A stretch of DNA of 47,521 bases from an uncultured Pseudomonadota bacterium (GTDB taxonomy: Bacteria; Pseudomonadota; Gammaproteobacteria; Comchoanobacterales; Comchoanobacteraceae). The stretch spans positions 1 through 47,521 of the forward strand of contig CAJVZW010000009.1 in assembly GCA_913020085.1 (NCBI GenBank), given 5' to 3'. Both the position numbers and the translations under genes were made by a program. The notes under the pieces are model-generated. The model was not told where the DNA came from and did no database searches. It worked only from the letters and a program-made list of their open reading frames with translations. Below are positions 16,382 through 25,248 of this stretch, piece after piece; within the stretch, counting starts at the first letter, position 1, and each line of letters opens with the position of its first letter.

Positions 16382-16413
16382 ACAGAATCCGTCTTTATTG
16401 CCGGCAAAGACAG

Positions 16414-17385
16414 CTATCGACGGGAATACTTTTTATGCTCACCATCTGATTTTGGCTGCTTACTTGATAACCAAACTCTGGAGCGCTTTTGTTCCATTGA
16501 CTGTAAATTAATTAACCGGATAGATTTAGATTTATTTCTAGATAAACAACTTGCTAAGGCTGAACTTTTTGCTTTAACATTTCTAATCACCCATCTTGTC
16601 ATGCTGTGAATACCCATTACCGCATGAGAATACAAGCCAAAATTCAAGTCCGATCGAATAAACGCAATTTTATTAAAAAGTAAGTCCTTTTTTTTGCCAG
16701 GAATATTAGAGTGATTGATGAATTCTCTGTATAACCTTCTCAAATCTGCCTCTAATCCCTTAGCAGTATCAATCATTCTCGACTTATGCTCTGCCTCCTT
16801 TGCGATAATTTTTTTAAGCTGAGATACCATCTTGTCTCCCTTCGTATGAAGTGCAAGATGGCTAATCACATCATGGGCATGAAGAGAAATGGTTATCTTG
16901 GAATCCGGTGGGAAATATTTCTTATTTTCGACTATCATCATCTTCATCTTAGCAAATTCCTTGCTTGGATCGCGGATTTTTTCAAGACGTCTTCCCATTT
17001 CGTGTAGAATTTCTTTATCCAAATCCAAATCAAAATCACTCAACTGCAACCTATCAACAGCCATCATTGTACGTTTTAGATTACAACTTTTGTCAAGCTG
17101 AATAGCGTTGATTACTTGTTTTATAGGATGAAAACCGAGTTCCTGAAGAATATCCTTATACGCATACTGAATCCCGCTAATGAGTTTATCAATATCAGTA
17201 ACTTGCTGATAACTTTTTAAAATCAAGTAGGCTTCTACGATATTATTCACGTTGTTAATATCTTTAAAAAATAACGTATAATCTTCCTTTGTCTCATGAT
17301 CTAGTGGTAATAAATTTAAGTCCATAACCTTTTTCATCTTGAGGACGTAATTTTTAGCAGTGTTTGAGTCAAAAGTGCGAATCAT
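16414..17385 (-). CDS. Hypothetical protein (323 aa) with shared C-terminal module
   Basis: A 323-residue helical protein of unknown family. Residues 219-323 align without a gap to the last 105 residues of the 551-residue neighbour. Shared strings are LYREFIN, IRSDLNFG and AVM, and the tail pattern is QPKSDG...RR against QPRSDG...RR. The similarity extends upstream into the preceding helix (KEAEHK, LRRL). The N-terminal 200 residues differ from the neighbour. It lies directly downstream of the 551-residue gene but behind a terminator hairpin. Its own ribosome binding site (AGAGAAAG) is moderate. The conserved tail could be a secretion or targeting module. Confidence 0.75.
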   Translation of the reverse strand: MIRTFDSNTAKNYVLKMKKVMDLNLLPLDHETKEDYTLFFKDINNVNNIVEAYLILKSYQQVTDIDKLISGIQYAYKDILQELGFHPIKQVINAIQLDKSCNLKRTMMAVDRLQLSDFDLDLDKEILHEMGRRLEKIRDPSKEFAKMKMMIVENKKYFPPDSKITISLHAHDVISHLALHTKGDKMVSQLKKIIAKEAEHKSRMIDTAKGLEADLRRLYREFINHSNIPGKKKDLLFNKIAFIRSDLNFGLYSHAVMGIHSMTRWVIRNVKAKSSALASCLSRNKSKSIRLINLQSMEQKRSRVWLSSKQPKSDGEHKKYSRR

Positions 17386-17413
17386 AAACTTTCTCTAATC
17401 CAAAATAAATTCA

Positions 17414-17435
17414 GCAAAAAGGGCCTTTCGGCCCT
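17414..17435 (-). terminator. Rho-independent terminator after the 551-aa protein gene
   Basis: The minus strand folds into a 6-bp GC-rich stem, AGGGCC-GAAA-GGCCCT (17420-17435), directly followed by TTTTT. It lies 5 bp beyond the stop of the 551-residue gene and separates it from the 323-residue gene. Confidence 0.8.
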
Positions 17436-17440
17436 ATGTA

Positions 17441-19096
17441 CTATCGTCTGAATTCTGGACCATCACTTCTAGGTTGATTCCCTAGTAATGATTCTCGATC
17501 ATTGTACTGCGATCTTTTTTCAGTTCTGCCCAACGCAGACACCATATTCCTAATATTATTAACCGTAGACACTATTGCCCGATCGGGAAGGCTTATCGAT
17601 TTCAAAGCATCCACTATCGATCTTACAACCCGCTGCACTAACATGACCGCGTCACTTAACATTCCAAAATTAAGATCCGATCTAATTTGTTTTATCGACT
17701 GATATAACTCGTATTTCTTGTCATTGGGTATCTCCGCATTATTAATAAATTCACGGTATAGTTTTCTTAACTCGCCATCTAAATTATTTGCTTGGACTTG
17801 CAGTTTTTTGTGGATTTCTACCTCTTTTTCAACATATTTTACTATTCGATCATTTAAATTCAGCAATTGTTCTGCTGGTGCAGCTTCGTACTCCGCCCTA
17901 AAACGCTCAATTGCCTTATGGACTCTTATTGGCAGCACTTTTACATCTGTCTTTTTATAATCTTGTGAATCATCTATACGTAGAAAACTTATATTTTCGT
18001 TTATTATTCTGAGATTATTATCAATCACCCCCTCAGCGCCCTTTCGTATTTCTGAACCTGACTCTGTGTATTGCGCAGCGGTCAAAGATGGCTTTGTTAA
18101 ATCTTGACCTCTTATTCCCAGCATAAAGTCTCTCAGATGTCCACCTGATTCCATATCCATTTCGACTCTCGCAAGGATAATATTAACTGGAGTATCACCT
18201 TCTGATCGCAATGCCTCTCTTTTTGTTTGAACGAAATCATCTTCTGCATCAGCATATTCAATTAAAATCTCATATGCATCGAAAAGCTCAGCAGAACTTT
18301 TGTTTAAAAACCCTTCTGGTAATCCCATCGTTGCGACCCCTAATAACCCGATTATATTCTCCAGATGGTTTTTTTCATCAGTATATAGGTCAACTACATC
18401 TAAGTCTCTCTCCGGCCGGGAATCTATATACCTCTCGAGTGAGCGCAATGCTGGGTACACAAAATCACGTTGATCTGAGAACATATGCATCACATCGCCA
18501 ACACCTCTCGGCGATAGGTCTTTAATTTCTTCTTCTAAAAATATATCAGAAAAATCTTCTGTTCTAACTGAGTTAGGAGACAGTACACTCTCTATCCTCT
18601 CTCTAAAGTCTACTTTTGTATCCAAATATCCACTAAAAATGAGATTTTTCACAGTTTCTGGTGTTATAAGTAGCGCTGTTTTCTTTTGCGGAATTTTACT
18701 TGCGCCCTCAGGAAGAACCCCCATTCTCTTAAGTTCATCCAGAGAGAGTTTGCGAATGCTTTCCCTGATGGTTTTGTTGGCATACTCAATTTCTTGGTGC
18801 CCGTTTGAAACGATTACACTTCCAGTCTTATTGGTCACCATCCTAGTATCAATTTTTCCTTTTAATTCGTCAATGACTTGCTGAATCACTGCAGGCCGGT
18901 AGGATCCATTTACGATTAATTCTTTCACTTTTTCTGCATCTAAATGCACCTTTTTTTTGAGTTCTAAATTTTTCCTTATCGTTTTTGCAGCCACTTTTAG
19001 TGTCTTTTCACCATAAGTGATATTATAAAGATACGTATTTTTTTTCGAACTCTCTTGGGTGACGGATAGACCCTCTAAAAATCTATTATTTCTCAT
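17441..19096 (-). CDS. Large hypothetical protein (551 aa), modular effector candidate
   Basis: A 551-residue, mostly helical, charged protein. Two N-terminal repeats can be aligned. The first (about 24-80) has ITYGEKTLKVAAKTIRKNL and AEKVKELIVNG. The second (about 94-171) has VSNGHQEIEYANKTIRESI and PETVKNLIFSG. One copy of the same pattern appears in the 236-residue neighbour. The central part (180-400) is acidic. Residues 420-551 carry the module shared with the 323-residue neighbour (LYREFINN, IRSDLNFGMLSDAVM, NQPRSDGPEFRR). The start has an AGGAA site, a CTATAAT element lies 33 bp upstream, and a terminator follows. No known family or catalytic motif recognised. Confidence 0.78.
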   Translation of the reverse strand: MRNNRFLEGLSVTQESSKKNTYLYNITYGEKTLKVAAKTIRKNLELKKKVHLDAEKVKELIVNGSYRPAVIQQVIDELKGKIDTRMVTNKTGSVIVSNGHQEIEYANKTIRESIRKLSLDELKRMGVLPEGASKIPQKKTALLITPETVKNLIFSGYLDTKVDFRERIESVLSPNSVRTEDFSDIFLEEEIKDLSPRGVGDVMHMFSDQRDFVYPALRSLERYIDSRPERDLDVVDLYTDEKNHLENIIGLLGVATMGLPEGFLNKSSAELFDAYEILIEYADAEDDFVQTKREALRSEGDTPVNIILARVEMDMESGGHLRDFMLGIRGQDLTKPSLTAAQYTESGSEIRKGAEGVIDNNLRIINENISFLRIDDSQDYKKTDVKVLPIRVHKAIERFRAEYEAAPAEQLLNLNDRIVKYVEKEVEIHKKLQVQANNLDGELRKLYREFINNAEIPNDKKYELYQSIKQIRSDLNFGMLSDAVMLVQRVVRSIVDALKSISLPDRAIVSTVNNIRNMVSALGRTEKRSQYNDRESLLGNQPRSDGPEFRR

Positions 19097-19128
19097 GATT
19101 ATTCCTATTTTAATTGTTCTTTCATAGG

Positions 19129-19136
19129 ATTATAGT
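19129..19136 (-). promoter_or_regulatory. -10-like element ACTATAAT upstream of the 551-aa protein
   Basis: ACTATAAT on the minus strand lies 33 bp before ATG 19096, in the 61-bp gap after obgE. The upstream sequence is AT-rich with no -35 hexamer. Confidence 0.4.
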
Positions 19137-19157
19137 ATTAATATATAATAATTTCAG

Positions 19158-20129
<972 letters not shown>

Positions 20130-20390
20130 TTATTCTACAGGCAGCACATCGATATAAGTACGGTATGGAAACCCTTTCTTAATAAATCGCACAATGCCTT
20201 TGATTTGTGACATCAAGGTGTAATCTTTACCACAGACAACATTAGCACCTGCATGAAAAGTATTACCAACTTGACGAACTAAGATACTGCCAGGCTTCGC
20301 TACTTGCCCTGCGTATAATTTTACTCCCCGGTACTGGGGGTTGGAATCTCGACCATTCCGGGTACTACCCCCGGCTTTTTTATGTGCCAT
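20130..20390 (-). CDS. rpmA: 50S ribosomal protein L27
   Basis: An 86-residue L27 with the expected start MAHKKAGGSTRNGRDSNPQY and the core GSILVRQVGNTFHAGANV. L27 lies near the peptidyl-transferase centre. It begins 2 bp after the rplU stop. No N-terminal propeptide precedes the mature AHKKAGG sequence. Confidence 0.97.
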   Translation of the reverse strand: MAHKKAGGSTRNGRDSNPQYRGVKLYAGQVAKPGSILVRQVGNTFHAGANVVCGKDYTLMSQIKGIVRFIKKGFPYRTYIDVLPVE

Positions 20391-20392
20391 AA

Positions 20393-20707
20393 CTAGCCCT
20401 CGTTATTAATTGCTTTGATTTCCACACACGTCAAATCTTGTCTGTGACCTTGTCGCTTCATATGATGCTTACGACGCTTGTGCTTTAAGATTTCAATCTT
20501 CTCGTCACGGAATTGGTCGACAACAACCGCGTCGACAGATGCTTTCAACTTAGGCTGTCCAATGTCAAGCTTCTTGTCATTTTTGACCAGTAGAATCTGA
20601 TCGAATTTAACGGCTTCACCAACTGCTTGTGGTAACTTCTCAATAAAATATCTTTTACCAGGCTCTACTTTTAGCTGTTTACCGCCTGTTTCTATAATAG
20701 CATACAT
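20393..20707 (-). CDS. rplU: 50S ribosomal protein L21
   Basis: A 104-residue L21 (MYAIIETGGKQLKVEPGKRY at the start; KHKRRKHHMKRQGHRQDLTC near the end). It is the first gene of the rplU-rpmA-obgE operon and divergent from ispB, as in Escherichia coli and most relatives. Confidence 0.97.
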   Translation of the reverse strand: MYAIIETGGKQLKVEPGKRYFIEKLPQAVGEAVKFDQILLVKNDKKLDIGQPKLKASVDAVVVDQFRDEKIEILKHKRRKHHMKRQGHRQDLTCVEIKAINNEG

Positions 20708-20740
20708 TGCTTATGCTCCATGGAATTTGAATGTAATCAT

Positions 20741-20768
20741 ATTTTAATGATCACCGGAGAAAAATCAA
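20741..20768 (-). promoter_or_regulatory. Candidate promoter of rplU-rpmA-obgE
   Basis: On the minus strand TTGATT (20763-20768) and TAAAAT (20741-20746) are separated by 16 bp, 34 bp before the rplU ATG. This is a normal sigma-70-like pair. Confidence 0.5.
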
Positions 20769-20881
20769 GTATTAAATCAATAATTTTACAAGGATGTATA
20801 AAGTTTCTAGTTATTTTGGCAAGGATTGCTAACAACGATTAATTTCTTGCAAAATTAACGACTTTTCGCTAATTTATCAAC

Positions 20882-21817
20882 ATGCAGAGTGTAGTACATC
20901 AGGATTATTCACCGCCTTGCTTAAAGCGAGTCGATCAGATTATATCTCAACAAACCCACTCACGTATCACATTGGCTAACCAAATGGTAAATGATTTATT
21001 TACCGGGAAAGGAAAACGTATACGTGCACAGCTTGTTGTTCATATCAGTAAAGCGATGGGCTCACTTGCTGATTCCACTTACCAGCTGGCGGCGATAATT
21101 GAATTAATTCATGCAGCAACACTTCTTCATGATGATGTAATTGATCAGTCCTCCTTAAGAAGAGGTAAGCCAACTACTTGCAGTACATTCGGTAATGCAG
21201 GGTCTGTCCTTGCCGGGGATTTTCTTTACTCCAGCGCATTTCGATTGATCAGTGAACTGGACCATCCAGCGATTCTTCGCCATTTAGCAAATACAACCAG
21301 CCAAATAGTCGAGGGTGAAATTGACCAATTAGCACTGGAGAAACAATTAATTACTGAAGCACAATATCTATCTGTTATTGAGGCTAAAACTGGCCTACTG
21401 TTTGCTGCAAGCACAAAATGTGCGGCCCTTTTACACAGTGACCAAGCAGATGAAATAGAGATTGCCGGGCGCAAACTTGGCATTGGCTACCAAATAATCG
21501 ACGATATCTTAGATTATCAGGATAACAACGCTAAATGGGGCAAACAAGTGGGGGATGATCTTAGACAAGGAAAATGCACCTTGCCTTTGATTTTCTTAAT
21601 TGAAAATGATCCTGGGTTTGACATAACACAGCTCACCTGCCCAACAGACGAGTTTGTCAAAGACACAATAAGTAAAATTAGTAAAAGCAATATTTTAGAT
21701 ACTTGTCGAGATATTGCTGTTAGCTATATAGACCAAGCCATTGTAAGTATATCAAAATTACCGCATCCAGATTCTGCAATCAATCTCTGTGAATTTATTA
21801 AAAGGCGCGTTTATTAG
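20882..21817 (+). CDS. ispB: Polyprenyl diphosphate synthase (octaprenyl type)
   Basis: A 311-residue trans-prenyltransferase that builds the ubiquinone side chain from isopentenyl diphosphate. The first Asp-rich motif is HDDVID at 83-88, and the second is IIDDILDYQDN near 205. The substrate-binding GKGKRIRAQL segment precedes the first. Chain length cannot be read with certainty; IspB is assigned from the divergent rplU-rpmA neighbours, the gammaproteobacterial arrangement. No good Shine-Dalgarno is seen before the ATG. Confidence 0.92.
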   Translation: MQSVVHQDYSPPCLKRVDQIISQQTHSRITLANQMVNDLFTGKGKRIRAQLVVHISKAMGSLADSTYQLAAIIELIHAATLLHDDVIDQSSLRRGKPTTCSTFGNAGSVLAGDFLYSSAFRLISELDHPAILRHLANTTSQIVEGEIDQLALEKQLITEAQYLSVIEAKTGLLFAASTKCAALLHSDQADEIEIAGRKLGIGYQIIDDILDYQDNNAKWGKQVGDDLRQGKCTLPLIFLIENDPGFDITQLTCPTDEFVKDTISKISKSNILDTCRDIAVSYIDQAIVSISKLPHPDSAINLCEFIKRRVY

Positions 21818-21871
21818 TATTATTTTACTTAATAAAATCATACACTTTGATCAAGTTAGTTAATAATTTGC

Positions 21872-21900
21872 TTGAAATAATACTTTTTTTGCAATATATT
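21872..21900 (+). promoter_or_regulatory. Candidate promoter of the 127-aa orphan gene
   Basis: TTGAAA (21872-21877) and TATATT (21895-21900) are separated by exactly 17 bp, 30 bp before ATG 21931. This is a convincing sigma-70-like pair. Confidence 0.55.
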
Positions 21901-21930
21901 TGACGCAATAGCAATCATAAGAGATATATT

Positions 21931-22314
21931 ATGCAAAATAACGATATTCCTTTCAGCCCCCTCTTTGATATGACCCCTGGTGGTAGAAACCTCGGCGAAT
22001 TAAGACGCTTTGTATCTTGTGTTGAAGCAAGAGACCTTAGAAGTGAAATCGAGCTGGAATCAGTGCCGCGCGACCTATTCAGTAACTTTAACGAGGAAGA
22101 ACTTCACAATCCAGATAATGAAATGGAGACTAATGACTCAAATCTCGACTTTGACTTACTCTACACTGAAGCACTTAACATCCCAAGACCCGCTGTTAAT
22201 ACGCACATGGTTGGGGAAATAAAATCAATAAAAAATGCTTATAGTGAACAACAAAGCACTCCTGACAATAAAGAAAACATGAGTGTTAACCAATCCAATA
22301 AATTTTCCCTCTAA
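21931..22314 (+). CDS. Small acidic hypothetical protein (127 aa)
   Basis: A 127-residue protein with no signal peptide or membrane segment. It is rich in Asn, Glu, Asp and Ser and probably largely disordered after a short start (SPLFDMTPGGRNLGELRRF). An acidic patch covers about 50-75. I know no family. The gene stands alone between ispB and uvrA with its own promoter and a downstream hairpin, which argues for a real, separately regulated gene. A small disordered effector is one possibility, but there is no direct evidence. Confidence 0.62.
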   Translation: MQNNDIPFSPLFDMTPGGRNLGELRRFVSCVEARDLRSEIELESVPRDLFSNFNEEELHNPDNEMETNDSNLDFDLLYTEALNIPRPAVNTHMVGEIKSIKNAYSEQQSTPDNKENMSVNQSNKFSL

Positions 22315-22324
22315 TAACGTGTTT

Positions 22325-22347
22325 TTTGGGCCTCAATGAGGCCCAAA
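22325..22347 (+). terminator. Strong hairpin after the 127-aa gene, probable terminator
   Basis: A perfect 10-bp stem, TTTGGGCCTC-AAT-GAGGCCCAAA, begins 10 bp after the stop codon. The following sequence (TAATTCATATTT) is T-rich but interrupted, so termination may be imperfect. On the other strand the stem is followed by A residues, so it would act only for the plus strand. Confidence 0.6.
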
Positions 22348-22415
22348 TAATTCATATTTAACTTCACATATGCGCCAGTTCGTGAGATGATAACATAAGT
22401 ATTTAGACACAATTT

Positions 22416-25247
22416 ATGCCCGACATTATCTCAGTCCAAGGTGCGAAAACCCATAATTTAAAGAACGTTCATATTGATATTCCTCGCGATCAACTTGTCG
22501 TGATTACCGGCAAGTCAGGGTCAGGAAAATCATCACTGGCATTTGATACTCTATATGCAGAAGGACAACGACGATATGTTGAGTCACTGTCCACCTACGC
22601 ACGCCAATTTTTGTCGATGATGGAAAAGCCTGATGTTGATCACATCGAAGGTTTATCTCCCGCAATCTCAATTGAACAAAAATCTGTCTCACACAACCCA
22701 AGATCAACTGTAGGCACAACCACAGAAATATATGACTACCTGCGTTTATTATTTGCAAGAACTGGCTCACCCTATTGTCCAGAGCATGATATCCAACTAA
22801 AAGCACAAGCCATTAGCCAAATGGTCGATTCGATCATGTCTTTGGATCCAAGCAACCGTTATATGATCCTCGCCCCTGTCGTCAATGATCGCAAAGGGGA
22901 ACATATTCAACTTATTGACAACCTAAGAAGAAAAGGATTTATCCGCCTGCGACTCGATGGCACCATTTACGAGATTGATCAAATGCCAACCATCGATAAA
23001 AACACAAAGCATAGCATCGATGTCGTGGTGGATCGTTTTCGGATTAAAGAAGATATTAGACAACGGCTTGCTGAATCACTCGAACTTGCCACCACATTAT
23101 CCGATGGAATGGCCTATGTTCAAAATATGGATAACGATCAGGAACTGGTGTCTTTCAGCCGAAAATATGCATGTCCTAAATGCGGCTTTAGCCTGCCTAA
23201 ATTAGAGCCCAGAATGTTTTCTTTTAATAATCCTCATGGCGCCTGTAAAGCTTGTGATGGACTTGGCATGATGCGGCAAATGGATCCAGATCTAGTTGTT
23301 ATCGACGCCAAACTGAGCCCAGAAGAAGGTGCCATCATTGGGTGGGGGCCAGATCATAAATACTACTGGCAGCTACTGCGCTCCGTGCTCAACCACTTTC
23401 AAGTGCCCACATCAACCCCCTGGGAAAAAATTCCCGAACCGGTTCAAAAAGTCATTCTCCATGGTTCAGGGCGCCAAAAAATTGATTTATCCTACGATAA
23501 TATCAGAGGCTACCCCGTCCATTATATGAAGCGCTTCGAAGGGGTGCTTCCCAATATGTATCGTCGTTATACCGAAACAGAATCAGAGAGCATCAAACAA
23601 GAGCTGGGGCGATTTGTCAGCTACAATCCATGCGAAACATGTAATGGATCCCGCCTTTCTGATTTAGCTCGCTGCGTCTTTGTAAGTGGTAAAATGATCC
23701 ATGAAATCACCGCTATGACCATTGAAGAGGCGCATGATTTTTTTGATAGTGCTGAATTTGACAGTCAATTACTACCCGTTGCCCAGCGCATCCTAAAAGA
23801 AATCCAAGACCGTCTTTTCTTCTTGATCAGCGTTGGCCTTGACTATTTGAGCCTTGACCGCGCCTCAGAGACATTATCAGGAGGAGAATCACAGCGAATA
23901 CGCCTGGCAAGTCAAATTGGCTCCGGATTAGTTGGGGTGATGTATATTCTTGATGAGCCATCAATTGGGCTCCATCAAAGAGACAATCAGCGACTGCTCG
24001 ATACCTTAAAAAAATTAAAAGATATCGGCAACTCTGTGATTGTTGTTGAACACGATGAGGATGCTATTTTACAAGCTGACCATGTGATTGATATTGGTCC
24101 TGGAGCTGGTATTCACGGCGGGGAAGTTATTGCACAAGGCAGCGCCTCAGATATTAGAGAAGAAAAACGGTCGCTCACCGGCCAATATCTAAACGGCACG
24201 CTGACTATTCCCATCCCAGAAAAACGGCAGCCTGGTGACGCATTTATAAATATTGTTGGAGCCACTGGAAACAATTTAACGGGAGTGAATGCCTCCTTCC
24301 CTCTGGGCCTATTTACTTGTGTAACTGGCGTATCAGGTAGCGGAAAATCGACATTAATGAATGACACATTGCTGCCTTTGGCACATAATTATCTTAATCG
24401 CAAGTATAAAATCAAAGCCGCTGCATGTGAAAAAATCACAGGACTAGAGGCGTGTGATAAGGTGATCGATATTGATCAAAACCCTATCGGTAGAACACCT
24501 CGCTCTAATCCGGCCACCTATACTGGATTGTTCACACCGATCCGTGAGCTATTCTCACAAACAGAGGAGGCACGTGCCCGTGGGTACACCCCAGGGCGGT
24601 TTAGTTTCAATGTTCGCGGCGGACGCTGTGAAGCCTGTCAGGGCGACGGGGTAATAAGAGTCGAGATGCATTTTCTATCTGATGTTTTTGTTACCTGCGA
24701 TCTTTGTCAGGGCAAACGATACAACAAAGAGACACTTGATATCCAGTTTAAGGGCAAAAATATAGCAGAAGTATTAGCTTTAACCGTCGAAGAAGCCAAC
24801 GAGTTTTTTAAAAACATCCCATCTATCGCAAATAAACTACAAACACTCAATGAAGTGGGACTTGGCTATATCCAACTTGGACAAAGTGCAACAACGCTAT
24901 CAGGTGGTGAAGCGCAGCGGATAAAATTAGCACGTGAGCTAGCAAAACGCCAAACTGGCAAAACTCTATATATTCTGGATGAACCAACAACTGGTCTACA
25001 TTTTGATGATGTAAAACAATTACTGAATGTCTTAATTAGTTTAAGAGACCATGGCAATACTATTATAGTGATCGAGCACCATCTGGATGTGATCAAAACA
25101 GCAGATTGGATCATTGACCTGGGCCCAGAAGGTGGGAACAAAGGCGGACAAGTTCTGATTCAAGGGCCGCCTGAAGACGTTATGAAATGCAAAAAATCAT
25201 ATACTGGCAAGTTTCTCAAAGAACACCTTAAAAGAGCACCTAAGTAG
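22416..25247 (+). CDS. uvrA: UvrA, excinuclease ABC subunit A
   Basis: A 943-residue DNA-damage recognition ATPase of nucleotide excision repair, at the standard length. The first Walker A is GKSGSGKSS at 32-40 and the second is GVSGSGKST near 640. Both signature sequences are present ([26 protein letters not shown]), as are both Walker B segments ([28 protein letters not shown]). Zinc modules are visible ([29 protein letters not shown]...CDLCQG). No SOS box (CTGT-N8-ACAG) was found in the short leader. It ends 1 bp before the convergent RND gene. Confidence 0.97.
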   Translation: MPDIISVQGAKTHNLKNVHIDIPRDQLVVITGKSGSGKSSLAFDTLYAEGQRRYVESLSTYARQFLSMMEKPDVDHIEGLSPAISIEQKSVSHNPRSTVGTTTEIYDYLRLLFARTGSPYCPEHDIQLKAQAISQMVDSIMSLDPSNRYMILAPVVNDRKGEHIQLIDNLRRKGFIRLRLDGTIYEIDQMPTIDKNTKHSIDVVVDRFRIKEDIRQRLAESLELATTLSDGMAYVQNMDNDQELVSFSRKYACPKCGFSLPKLEPRMFSFNNPHGACKACDGLGMMRQMDPDLVVIDAKLSPEEGAIIGWGPDHKYYWQLLRSVLNHFQVPTSTPWEKIPEPVQKVILHGSGRQKIDLSYDNIRGYPVHYMKRFEGVLPNMYRRYTETESESIKQELGRFVSYNPCETCNGSRLSDLARCVFVSGKMIHEITAMTIEEAHDFFDSAEFDSQLLPVAQRILKEIQDRLFFLISVGLDYLSLDRASETLSGGESQRIRLASQIGSGLVGVMYILDEPSIGLHQRDNQRLLDTLKKLKDIGNSVIVVEHDEDAILQADHVIDIGPGAGIHGGEVIAQGSASDIREEKRSLTGQYLNGTLTIPIPEKRQPGDAFINIVGATGNNLTGVNASFPLGLFTCVTGVSGSGKSTLMNDTLLPLAHNYLNRKYKIKAAACEKITGLEACDKVIDIDQNPIGRTPRSNPATYTGLFTPIRELFSQTEEARARGYTPGRFSFNVRGGRCEACQGDGVIRVEMHFLSDVFVTCDLCQGKRYNKETLDIQFKGKNIAEVLALTVEEANEFFKNIPSIANKLQTLNEVGLGYIQLGQSATTLSGGEAQRIKLARELAKRQTGKTLYILDEPTTGLHFDDVKQLLNVLISLRDHGNTIIVIEHHLDVIKTADWIIDLGPEGGNKGGQVLIQGPPEDVMKCKKSYTGKFLKEHLKRAPK

Positions 25248-25248
25248 C

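Noticed and set aside
20850-20881. Leaderless ispB transcript from TTGCAA-17-TAATTT
   Set aside because: The pair would place the transcription start at the ATG, but an alternative TTGGCA-17-TTAATT pair lies upstream; the evidence does not separate them.
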